From the NCBI GenBank assembly GCA_018653365.1, contig JABIAG010000003.1:62001-126000 (forward strand): a stretch of 64,000 nucleotides of DNA, in the 5' to 3' direction. Shown one piece after another: positions 16,169 to 21,986 of this stretch. Below the pieces are notes generated by a model. It was not told the DNA's origin. It did not search any database and was given only the letters and a program-made list of their open reading frames with translations. How positions within the stretch are numbered: position 1 is the stretch's first letter; each line of letters begins with the position of its first letter. The translations under genes and the position numbers were made by a program. The DNA is from Candidatus Woesearchaeota archaeon (GTDB taxonomy: Archaea; Nanobdellota; Nanobdellia; Woesearchaeales; JABIAG01).

Positions 16169-16188
16169 GAGATAAGAATTACTTAAGG

Positions 16189-17166
16189 ATGAGAACTCCT
16201 GGAAGCCGCATCTTTGAAACAAGAATAAAACTAAATACAATTGATTGTAAAGCGTTCATAGACTGTTGTAAGTGTGAATCAAAAATGTCTTGGAAAGATT
16301 TAGCCAGATTATTAGATGTATCTGAGCATACAATCAGAAATGATTGGCGAAGAGGGAGATCAACAATACCCAATTCGAGATTTAATAAACTTAAGGAATT
16401 AGTTCCAAAGTTCAATTTTCACGAGTTTGAAACTCTTTCTAAGAACTGGGGGCAAAGTATGGGTGGAAAAAACACTGCATGTAAATTGCCTAAAATAAAG
16501 ATCCCCCTCTCAGGTTCCAAGAATCTTGCTGAGTTGTTTGGTGCTATGTTGGGTGATGGTTGTATTTATAGCAATGGTCAGTCATTAGTGATTGCTGGAA
16601 ATTATAAGCTTGATGTGGATTATATTAATTATTTAAAGCGTTTGTTTTTGGATCTGTTTGCAGTGCAACCTAAAATTTATAATAAATCAGGTTCGTTGCG
16701 GCTTATAGTTAACAACAAACGAATTTGTGACTTTTTTGAACAAATGGGCTTTAATAAAGGTAGAAAAAAAGATTCTAATATCAAAATTCCTTCCATTTTC
16801 TTTGATGATGGCCGCTTACTCATTTTGTGCTTGAGGGGGCTTTTTGATACAGATGGAGGAGTTTATTCACACCCAAATTGTGGAATAATGTTAGATATTA
16901 CTTCAAAAATTCCTTCCTTATTAAACTCAATAAAAATTGCTTTCAATCAATTAAACTTTGAGGTGGGTTTAACCACTAATAGAATTCAATTATTTGGCTT
17001 TAAAAAAGTTAATGCTTTCTTTACTTTTATTGGGAGTAGCAATCCTCGAAACTTTATTAAACTACAAAATTTTAAATCTAAAAGTTATGTCCCTTCAACG
17101 AAACAAATGGAAAGACTTTTAAAACATAATGGAAAACCTGTTAAAATAAATGGGCTCATGGTTTAG
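16189..17166 (+). CDS. HTH-LAGLIDADG protein (homing-endonuclease family or derived regulator)
   Basis: 325 residues. Residues 25-75 hold a helix-turn-helix (SWKDLARLLDVSEHTIRNDW, then an RRG basic turn). Two LAGLIDADG helices follow at about 120 (LAELFGAMLGDGCIY) and 220 (CLRGLFDTDGGVY), both with the catalytic-type Asp kept. A basic C-terminus ends QMERLLKHNGKPVKINGLMV. The stop codon lies 15 bases inside the tRNA-Val gene, so the coding end and the tRNA acceptor share DNA. It is free-standing, not inside an intron, and follows tRNA-Gly. The added DNA-binding domain and the conserved upstream motif suggest either specific target recognition by an endonuclease or a regulator; the sequence cannot decide. 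Confidence 0.88.
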   Translation: MRTPGSRIFETRIKLNTIDCKAFIDCCKCESKMSWKDLARLLDVSEHTIRNDWRRGRSTIPNSRFNKLKELVPKFNFHEFETLSKNWGQSMGGKNTACKLPKIKIPLSGSKNLAELFGAMLGDGCIYSNGQSLVIAGNYKLDVDYINYLKRLFLDLFAVQPKIYNKSGSLRLIVNNKRICDFFEQMGFNKGRKKDSNIKIPSIFFDDGRLLILCLRGLFDTDGGVYSHPNCGIMLDITSKIPSLLNSIKIAFNQLNFEVGLTTNRIQLFGFKKVNAFFTFIGSSNPRNFIKLQNFKSKSYVPSTKQMERLLKHNGKPVKINGLMV

Positions 17167-17171
17167 TGGCT

Positions 17172-17196
17172 TGCGACTAATAAAAGTCGTCCATGA
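17172..17196 (+). other. D-loop intron of tRNA-Val (25 nt)
   Basis: Non-canonical position. Full bulge-helix-bulge with internal hairpin; removal rebuilds the common Val D-arm sequence GTGGCTATGAC. Confidence 0.82.
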
Positions 17197-17213
17197 ATGA
17201 CAGCGCCCTTACA

Positions 17214-17232
17214 TGGCAGAAGTGCTTATGAA
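17214..17232 (+). other. anticodon-loop intron of tRNA-Val (19 nt)
   Basis: Position 37/38; inner stem GGC/GCT, central helix with one U-U mismatch, so the motif is slightly relaxed. Confidence 0.75.
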
Positions 17233-17280
17233 AGGCGTTAATCCCCGGTTCGAGTCCGGGTGGGCCCACCATTTTCATTT

Positions 17281-17358
17281 GCCCCTGTGGTGTAGCCCGG
17301 TCAATCATTCCGGATTTTCGATCCGAAGACTCGAGTTCAAATCTCGGCAGGGGCGCCA
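17281..17358 (+). tRNA. tRNA-Glu(UUC), intronless
   Basis: Acceptor GCCCCTG/CAGGGGC, D arm with GTGTAGCCCGGTCAATCAT, anticodon loop TTTTCGA (UUC), T arm TCGAG TTCAAAT CTCGG, discriminator G and encoded CCA. The first anticodon-stem pair is a C-A mismatch. It lies 9 bases after tRNA-Val and is followed by T6, a likely terminator. Confidence 0.94.
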
Positions 17359-17384
17359 TTTTTTATCATATTTTATCAGAAACA

Positions 17385-17392
17385 TTTTTAAA
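17385..17392 (+). promoter_or_regulatory. TATA box of the eL41 gene
   Basis: TTTTTAAA centred about 28 bases before the ATG at 17417, giving a near-leaderless message. Confidence 0.55.
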
Positions 17393-17416
17393 TGAATCGT
17401 TAGTTCTTAGATGTAG

Positions 17417-17518
17417 ATGAAAAGAAGTTCCCGTAGATGGAAGAAGAAAGGACAAATGCGTTGGAAGTGGCAACGTAAACGTATGAAGAAAGAACGTAAG
17501 AAACGTCAATTGAGATAG
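17417..17518 (+). CDS. rpl41e: ribosomal protein eL41
   Basis: Too short for the track. The 33-residue frame MKRSSRRWKKKGQMRWKWQR then runs KRMKKERKKRQLR. Nearly every residue is Arg, Lys or Trp, and the stretch MRWKWQRKRMKKERKKR aligns with the single-helix eL41 core (MRxKWxKKRxRRLKRKRRK) of the large subunit, which bridges to the small subunit. A 13-residue N-terminal extension is unusual, but the promoter spacing supports this upstream ATG. Translation could also begin at the internal ATG (MRWKW), giving a 20-residue protein. Confidence 0.8.
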   Translation: MKRSSRRWKKKGQMRWKWQRKRMKKERKKRQLR

Positions 17519-17588
17519 TTCTATTTTATTTTTTTATAATAATAAAGTTTATTAACTATTATTTCTATTATTTGCTTGAGGTGATATT

Positions 17589-17801
17589 ATGGGAAAAACT
17601 ACAGTTAAGGTTGAAACATTTAATGCTGCTGCAGGCGGTAAAGTCATTCTTGCGATTAATAAAGGTAAATCAAAGCAAAAAGTTGTTGTTAGTGCAGCAC
17701 AATTTATTGGTTGGCTTAAAGATCAATTTAAACCAAAAATGTCTGATAGGGAATTAGAAAAAATGGCTAAAGACTTAGGTGTTAAGTTAGCTCCTGCTTA
17801 A
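17589..17801 (+). CDS. small conserved-looking protein (70 aa), unknown
   Basis: MGKTTVKVETFNAAAGGKVI continues through KGKSKQKVVVSAAQFIGWLK to a C-terminal helix. Predicted beta-rich N-terminus and helical C-terminus; basic. A good Shine-Dalgarno (GAGGTGAT) lies 4 bases before the ATG, so the start is firm. I recognise no family. It ends in a 4-base overlap with the convergent 97-residue ORF. Confidence 0.75.
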   Translation: MGKTTVKVETFNAAAGGKVILAINKGKSKQKVVVSAAQFIGWLKDQFKPKMSDRELEKMAKDLGVKLAPA

Positions 17802-18091
17802 GTCATTCTAATGCTGTTAGCAAACATTGTGTAGCCTGGGTGAGGTTCCTGTCTCCATCCCGTGCACGTACCTTCTTGTGTTAACATCGATCTTAGCGAT
17901 TTAGGCAGTTGATAAGGTCTTTCAACGGTAGTTTTACGGAATTCAGCTCTTCTTGGATGTCTTGTTTCTTCTACAACTTCTAAAAACCATTCACCCACAC
18001 GATTCCACCTATCTACTAATTCTCTATTTGATCTTTGTTGTGCTAGAATTTTTGGTGAGGGTTGTTGTCCGCCCTGTATGTATCCTTTCAT
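17798..18091 (-). CDS. uncharacterised protein (97 aa)
   Basis: No recognised domain; Arg- and Trp-containing, hydrophilic, with NRELVDRWNRVGEWFLEVVE as its central helix. A TATA element on the minus strand (about 18113-18122) is 26 bases before the ATG, which supports a real, leaderless gene. Ends 4 bases into the convergent gene. Confidence 0.6.
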   Translation of the reverse strand: MKGYIQGGQQPSPKILAQQRSNRELVDRWNRVGEWFLEVVEETRHPRRAEFRKTTVERPYQLPKSLRSMLTQEGTCTGWRQEPHPGYTMFANSIRMT

Positions 18092-18127
18092 TCTTGTTGA
18101 GAATCTTTATGTGTTTATATTGTTTTT

Positions 18128-18586
18128 CTAGATTTCGTTTATATTATAATCTTTCACGCTTTCATTATCATCTGCGAATGTAAATGTTGCTTCTATTGTT
18201 TTTCCTTGTAATAAGTAAGGCATCCAGTGGGTGTCTGTTTTCCACATCTTATCTAATTGAAGGGCATTAAGGTCAAACCATTCTACAGTCATTTCTTCAC
18301 TTTCTGTTGGTTCACCAGTATACATCTTTGCTACAAATAGATGTACTTGTTGTTTCCATTCGGGTTTTTGTGGAAAGGTAAATATTATGTTTCCTCTGTT
18401 TTCCAGGTTTGTAACTTTCACTCCTGCTTCTTCTTCTACTTCTCGTATTGCTGCTTCTTCTATGCTCTCGCCCTCTTCTTGTTTTCCGCCAAATCCATTA
18501 TATTTGCCTGCGCCAAATCCGCGTTTTTTCATTCCTAATAGAACTCTGTTTCCATCAATAATTAAACATAATGTTTTTTGCATCAT
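18128..18586 (-). CDS. Nudix hydrolase, MTH1/NUDT1-like
   Basis: 152 residues. The stretch LLGMKKRGFGAGKYNGFGGK, the Nudix box GxxxxxEGESIEEAAIREVEEEAGV, and MTVEWFDLNALQLDKMWKTD resemble eukaryotic/bacterial MTH1, which cleans oxidised purine triphosphates such as 8-oxo-dGTP and 2-OH-dATP. All catalytic Glu residues of the REVEEE block are present. Followed by a second Nudix gene on the same strand 46 bases upstream, so the two are probably a pair for nucleotide-pool repair. Confidence 0.9.
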   Translation of the reverse strand: MMQKTLCLIIDGNRVLLGMKKRGFGAGKYNGFGGKQEEGESIEEAAIREVEEEAGVKVTNLENRGNIIFTFPQKPEWKQQVHLFVAKMYTGEPTESEEMTVEWFDLNALQLDKMWKTDTHWMPYLLQGKTIEATFTFADDNESVKDYNINEI

Positions 18587-18611
18587 TTTATTTTTTATCT
18601 GATAAAGTGTT

Positions 18612-18630
18612 CAAAAATCTTTGATTTTTG
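18612..18630 (-). terminator. perfect 8-bp hairpin between the Nudix genes
   Basis: CAAAAATC-TTT-GATTTTTG, three bases beyond the stop of the 134-residue Nudix gene. It has the same arms as the hairpin at 5462-5480. It lacks a T-run in either direction, so a terminator role is only possible. Confidence 0.4.
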
Positions 18631-18632
18631 TA

Positions 18633-19037
18633 TCATTTCCATAATCCCGCATCCACGAGTGCATCTTTTACACTCTTAACAGTATTTAATTCTTTTATTT
18701 CATTTAGTGTAAAGAATTTTGCTTCTGATAAATCATCACTTGCTTTTATTGTTGGATCGTTTGATTTTGCTAAGTGAAAGAATACTATTGCATGATAATT
18801 TCCAGGAGTGTTGATCACTTCTTGATGTCCAAGTTGTTTTACAATCTCAACATCCATTCCGGTTTCTTCTTTTATTTCACGAATTGCTGCGTCTTGTATT
18901 GTTTCCCCCCAGTCTACTCCTCCTCCGGGGATAACCCACATACCTTCGCAGTTTGTTTTATTTCGTCGTCCTAACAATACTTTGCCTTCGTGTTCGACTA
19001 TTACTGCGGATGTAATTCTTGGTTTTGGTTCTTCCAT
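18633..19037 (-). CDS. Nudix hydrolase
   Basis: 134 residues with the Nudix box GGGVDWGETIQDAAIREIKEETGMD complete. VIVEHEGKVLLGRRNKTNCEGMWVIPG is the usual N-terminal strand set, resembling ADP-ribose/nucleoside-diphosphate-sugar or GDP-mannose type members. Substrate unknown. Second of two adjacent Nudix genes. Confidence 0.9.
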   Translation of the reverse strand: MEEPKPRITSAVIVEHEGKVLLGRRNKTNCEGMWVIPGGGVDWGETIQDAAIREIKEETGMDVEIVKQLGHQEVINTPGNYHAIVFFHLAKSNDPTIKASDDLSEAKFFTLNEIKELNTVKSVKDALVDAGLWK

Positions 19038-19057
19038 GCGTATTTCAAAGAATACTT

Positions 19058-19840
19058 CTATAAAACTTTTTTGTAATTAGAAAATAGTTTGTTTAGGATT
19101 TTCTTTCTTTCTTCAATTGTGGTTTTAGGTGGTAAATATCCTAACTTTTGCCACACGGCATGTCGTGTTTGATGTCGGGGATTGTTTGAACCAATCAAAT
19201 CAAACCATTTTTCAATTTCAGCAATTTTTCTGATTCGTAATCTATAAGAATTATTGATCTTCCTGTTACATTTGATGCCCGCTTTCTGTTTAAGTGAAAC
19301 TTTAGATTCAATTCCTAATTTATTTAATAAGTAAGAACTTTGTTCTAATAGTTGTTTTGAACAAGATACTATTGAGAGTTCAGGATGGTAATTGTATGTT
19401 CGCTTCCATTCTGTTGATGTTTTGGCTCGTGACTTATCGCACCAAAAAGAGCCATCTGTGTCAAACAACCCTCGTAAAAACGCTTTTATAACTTGTTTAT
19501 TTTGAGTTTTTAATATTGAAGTTGGTATTGTGGCATTCAAACATTTTTTTCCTTTTTGAAATCCTAGCTTCAATGCTTTTGCAATTATTTTTTTTCGGTA
19601 TGTGAAAATGCCATAAACTTTCCAGGGGATAACTTTTTTCGGGGTTACCTGAATAAAATGTTTAGAAAACAGTTTTGAAAGGAAGTCATCATAGTAGTCT
19701 TTATCTTCGGTAGGGCTTCCCATTATGTAAAATCCTTTTTCTCTGTTTTCAATCCATCCATCGCCCGTAAATGCCCCCAAGATCTCAGCAATTTCTGGGT
19801 GGTTTAAAGAACTTTTGGGTTTTTTAGTATTCATTTTCAC
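19058..19840 (-). CDS. LAGLIDADG homing-endonuclease family protein
   Basis: 260 residues with two LAGLIDADG helices: EIAEILGAFTGDGWIE (about residue 20) and IKAFLRGLFDTDGSFW (about 120), acidic residues kept. No extra DNA-binding domain, unlike the protein at 16189. The track start is a GTG; an ATG two codons later (19834) is equally possible. It lies directly downstream of tRNA-Leu on the same strand, mirroring the tRNA-Gly/LAGLIDADG arrangement, and has the same upstream motif. Confidence 0.88.
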   Translation of the reverse strand: MKMNTKKPKSSLNHPEIAEILGAFTGDGWIENREKGFYIMGSPTEDKDYYDDFLSKLFSKHFIQVTPKKVIPWKVYGIFTYRKKIIAKALKLGFQKGKKCLNATIPTSILKTQNKQVIKAFLRGLFDTDGSFWCDKSRAKTSTEWKRTYNYHPELSIVSCSKQLLEQSSYLLNKLGIESKVSLKQKAGIKCNRKINNSYRLRIRKIAEIEKWFDLIGSNNPRHQTRHAVWQKLGYLPPKTTIEERKKILNKLFSNYKKVL

Positions 19841-19867
19841 TTGTTTAAATGAATAATAAAAACCCTC

Positions 19868-19875
19868 TTTAAATA
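19868..19875 (-). promoter_or_regulatory. TATA box of the second LAGLIDADG gene
   Basis: Minus-strand TATTTAAA, placing the transcription start near 19845, a few bases before the GTG/ATG starts. Confidence 0.5.
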
Positions 19876-19885
19876 TTCTCGGCTA

Positions 19886-19920
19886 GGACTTGTCCAGTGC
19901 CGCATGGAATTGTCCAGTGG
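19886..19920 (-). promoter_or_regulatory. paired CACTGGACAA motifs upstream of the second LAGLIDADG gene
   Basis: Minus strand: CCACTGGACAA (19910-19920) and CACTGGACAAGTCC (19886-19899). The latter is identical to 16136-16149 and again ends 10 bases before the TATA box. The first copy lies 12 bases after the tRNA-Leu 3' end. Confidence 0.75.
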
Positions 19921-19978
19921 TAATTAAATTGATGCGGGGAACAGGATTTGAACCCGCGTAGGCACTAAGCCAGTAGAT

Positions 19979-20024
19979 GGCTCACGGTAAGCACTTCATC
20001 GACTTTCGTCTCATTACTCAATAA
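19979..20024 (-). other. intron 2 of tRNA-Leu (46 nt, position 37/38)
   Basis: Central helix CTCA/TGAG perfect; contains a further small hairpin GAC-GAAA-GTC. Confidence 0.8.
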
Positions 20025-20031
20025 CTTGAGT

Positions 20032-20062
20032 TTGGGTGTCAGCGCCCCTTTGGCGTCAAACG
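20032..20062 (-). other. intron 1 of tRNA-Leu (31 nt, position 30/31)
   Basis: Non-canonical site inside the anticodon stem, one position away from the stem intron of tRNA-Ile. Central helix GGGT/ACCC is perfect; the outer helix is weak. Confidence 0.78.
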
Positions 20063-20131
20063 CTACCCCGTTTGACCGCTCCGGCATCCCCGCATAACTG
20101 TTTAGAATTACTGTTTGTTATAAAAAAGTTA

Positions 20132-20434
20132 TTATTGTGTTAGTTGCGCTTCGACTGCTGCTAGTTCTTTTTCTAGATCTAGAATTTCTTTTGGTTTGGT
20201 TGTTGTTTTTGAGGGTTGGATGTTTGGTAGTATTCTTCTTAGCTTTCTTATGTATTCTTTTAGTTCACTTAGTTCACTATTTAATTTCTTTTCAGTTTTC
20301 ATCTTTCGATGTCGTACCTCTTTTACATCCTCTAAAATTTGAAGGTTTTGTAATATCATTTTAGAACTTTCAAGTACGCCCTTTCTTATCCCTACAGGAT
20401 TTTCTAGTCCAACATATGCTAAGTCTTCTTCCAT
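20132..20434 (-). CDS. coiled-coil protein (100 aa), unknown
   Basis: Mostly helical, with charged heptads (SSKMILQNLQILEDVKEVRH and following) and a C-terminal EKELAAVEAQLTQ helix. Third gene of a minus-strand trio (20132-21218) whose other two members share a related coiled-coil C-terminus. I recognise no family. Confidence 0.7.
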   Translation of the reverse strand: MEEDLAYVGLENPVGIRKGVLESSKMILQNLQILEDVKEVRHRKMKTEKKLNSELSELKEYIRKLRRILPNIQPSKTTTKPKEILDLEKELAAVEAQLTQ

Positions 20435-20440
20435 TTTATT

Positions 20441-20665
20441 TTAGTCTTCTGGTTCGAATAATACACGATCAACATTTCCTAGTTTTCCTTCAATTACTTC
20501 CATGTTTTTCTTCCATACTTCTAATTTTGTATCTTCTTCATCTTTTATTTGTCGTATTTCTGAAAAAGTGCTTTTGATATCATTTACTTTTCCTTTTATT
20601 ACAGTCATAAGGTCTAATACGTCCTCATAATTTTCTATTTTTATGAATAATGACATTTTTTCCAT
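20441..20665 (-). CDS. coiled-coil protein (74 aa), unknown, related to the next gene upstream
   Basis: The track begins at a TTG inside the upstream gene; the ATG at 20665 is preceded at 8 bases by GAGAGGT and is the better start (MEKMSLFIKIENYEDVLDLM). The helical body ends GNVDRVLFEPED, matching LLYVDKTMFER at the end of the upstream protein. Both share the order aromatic strand, helix, K-rich turn, helix, VDxxxFE, so they look like paralogous domains. Confidence 0.7.
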   Translation of the reverse strand: MEKMSLFIKIENYEDVLDLMTVIKGKVNDIKSTFSEIRQIKDEEDTKLEVWKKNMEVIEGKLGNVDRVLFEPED

Positions 20666-20669
20666 CTTT

Positions 20670-21218
20670 TTACCTCTCAAACATTGTTTTGTCTACATAT
20701 AATAATTTTCTTTCTATATCTTCTAATACTATTCTCATTTCTTCAAATTTTACATCTTGTTTATTTTTATTTTTGATTAGGAAGTCAATAGTTGGTTGTA
20801 CCGTATCAATTCTTACATCCACCTCTCTTATTGAGTCAAGTAATATGTGGTAACCTCGTTTTAGTACAAAGAAGGGTCTTGATTCTGGTTTTTGTACTTG
20901 TGGTGTTGGTTGTACTGGTTTTGATACTGGTTGAACTTGAACTGGGGGTGTTGGTTGTACTGGTTTTGGTTGAACTCTTACAGGAGTTATAGGTTTTTGT
21001 ACTGGCCTGGGGGGTGGTGCAGGTTTTGACATTACTGGTTTTGATTTTATTGGATTAGGAATGGGTGTTGGGGGCGTTATTGGTTCAGTTATTTCTTCGT
21101 GAAATAGATCTCCTGGGGGTATTTTAATTGGTGTGAGAACGTCTTTTTTTTCATATCCTGTTAACTCCGCAGGCGTGGGAGGTATTGGAATGTCCTTTTT
21201 CTTTTTAAACCAAATCAT
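20670..21218 (-). CDS. proline-rich linker protein with C-terminal coiled coil (182 aa)
   Basis: The N-terminus MIWFKKKKDIPIPPTPAEL is followed by a long Pro/Val/Gln/Lys linker (residues 50-110) with repeated QPxPxVQ-type units. A helical domain (115-182) closes it, homologous by eye to the 74-residue neighbour. The layout (basic/aromatic start, flexible spacer, oligomerising helix) would suit a scaffold or membrane-proximal adaptor, but this is inference. First gene of the trio; divergent from the scpB operon across a palindrome-rich region. Confidence 0.75.
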   Translation of the reverse strand: MIWFKKKKDIPIPPTPAELTGYEKKDVLTPIKIPPGDLFHEEITEPITPPTPIPNPIKSKPVMSKPAPPPRPVQKPITPVRVQPKPVQPTPPVQVQPVSKPVQPTPQVQKPESRPFFVLKRGYHILLDSIREVDVRIDTVQPTIDFLIKNKNKQDVKFEEMRIVLEDIERKLLYVDKTMFER

Positions 21219-21295
21219 CTTTCTTATTTTAACTCTCGTATTTCACCTTATTAAATTTTACTATTATATCTGAGCTTGTCTGTTACTCTGATGTT

Positions 21296-21402
21296 CAAAA
21301 TTAGTTTTTTAATTTTGCTATGTTGGAGGTAGTTTGCTGAATTTGACCGGCAATATTGCTGGTTTTAATTTTGTTTATTTTAAATTAGTACTCTAACTAC
21401 CT
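21296..21402. promoter_or_regulatory. three palindromes between divergent operons
   Basis: CAAAATTA-N6-TAATTTTG (21296-21317); ACCGGCAATATTGCTGGT, an 18-bp near-perfect palindrome (21346-21363); and AGGTAGTT (21327-21334) with AACTACCT (21395-21402) enclosing it. Together they lie upstream of both the coiled-coil trio and the scpB operon. Could be operators or a small structured transcript. Confidence 0.55.
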
Positions 21403-21409
21403 AAACTTT

Positions 21410-21417
21410 TTTAAATA
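21410..21417 (+). promoter_or_regulatory. TATA box of the scpB operon
   Basis: TTTAAATA centred 25 bases before the ATG at 21438; leaderless start. Confidence 0.55.
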
Positions 21418-21437
21418 AGTGATGTTTTAGATGGGAT

Positions 21438-21986
21438 ATGGTAATAAAAGCAAAAGTGTTATTGGAAGTCGCAGGTTTTCCTAAAGAGCATGTTGAAAAA
21501 ACAATTAGGTCAGTTCTTGAAGAAATTCCTAAACGAGAATATAAAATTCTAGACCAAGAAATTCTTCCTACAAAAGAGAGGGATGAAATGTTTACCTCTC
21601 TTGCAGAAGCAACAATTGAATGTTCTGAAGTGGAAACTCTTTATGGGTTTTGTTTTGATTTCATGCCCGCGTCTGTAGATATCATCGAGCCAGAAACAAT
21701 TAATTTGGGTATTCAAGAATTTAATAATAGCTTGAATGATCTATTAGCAACTTTACACAAACTTGATCAAATGTTAAAGAATAGTAATGCTAGAACTAAA
21801 GTGCTTACAAAAAATCTTAATGCATTAACCTCTAATTTTGTTCTTAATCTTTTGGAGAATGATTTAACACTAAAACAATTAGCAACCAAGTTAGGCATTC
21901 CTGAAGATCTTACGGAAAAGTTTTTGGGTGCGTTTGAACAACAAAACTTAATCAAAAAAGAGGGTAAGAAATATTCAAAAAAATGA
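21438..21986 (+). CDS. uncharacterised protein co-transcribed with scpB (182 aa)
   Basis: Two parts. Residues 1-80 look like an alpha/beta domain (VLLEVAGFPKEHVEKTIRSV, then YKILDQEILPTKERDE). Residues 95-182 form a coiled coil followed by a winged-helix-like segment (LTLKQLATKLGIPEDLTEKF, NLIKKEGKKYSK). The stop overlaps the scpB ATG (ATGA), so it is translationally coupled to ScpB and may act with the SMC-ScpAB complex (inference). I recognise no named family. Confidence 0.75.
   Translation: MVIKAKVLLEVAGFPKEHVEKTIRSVLEEIPKREYKILDQEILPTKERDEMFTSLAEATIECSEVETLYGFCFDFMPASVDIIEPETINLGIQEFNNSLNDLLATLHKLDQMLKNSNARTKVLTKNLNALTSNFVLNLLENDLTLKQLATKLGIPEDLTEKFLGAFEQQNLIKKEGKKYSKK

Larger units (their letters stand above)
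17152..17271 (+). tRNA. tRNA-Val(UAC) with two introns, one in the D-loop
   Basis: Exons 17152-17171, 17197-17213 and 17233-17271 join to a 73-base tRNA plus CCA: acceptor GGGCTCA/TGGGCCC, D region GTTT AGTGGCTA TGAC, anticodon stem GCGCC/GGCGT, loop CTTACAA, T arm CCCGG TTCGAGT CCGGG. Intron 1 (17172-17196, 25 nt) interrupts the D-loop; its splice motif is clear: central helix GTGG/CCAT, bulges CT^T and GA^A, inner stem GCGAC/GTCGT. Intron 2 (17214-17232, 19 nt) is at 37/38: central CTTA/TATG with one mismatch, bulges CA^T and AA^A. The first 15 bases overlap the end of the LAGLIDADG gene. Confidence 0.9.
19933..20093 (-). tRNA. tRNA-Leu(CAA) with two introns
   Basis: Minus-strand exons 20093-20063, 20031-20025 and 19978-19933 join to an 84-base class II tRNA: acceptor GCGGGGA/TCCCCGC, D stem CCG/CGG, anticodon stem GTAGA/TCTAC, loop CTCAAGA, long variable arm TGGCTTAGTGCCTAC, T arm GCGGG TTCAAAT CCTGT, discriminator A, no CCA. 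Intron 1 (20032-20062, 31 nt) lies between positions 30 and 31: central helix GGGT/ACCC, bulges AG^C and AA^A, inner CGCC/GGCG. Intron 2 (19979-20024, 46 nt) is at 37/38: central CTCA/TGAG, bulges AG^T and CC^A. Both cuts follow the same rule as in the other tRNAs here. Confidence 0.88.

Noticed and set aside
16020-16188. TTTGAATCCGGGC at about 16105 as a tRNA T-arm remnant left by integration
   Set aside because: No pairing partner and no acceptor sequence; similarity too short.
17177-17359. Minus-strand ORF over tRNA-Val/Glu (60 aa)
   Set aside because: Antisense to two tRNA genes; peptide PLPRFELESS is a typical tRNA shadow.
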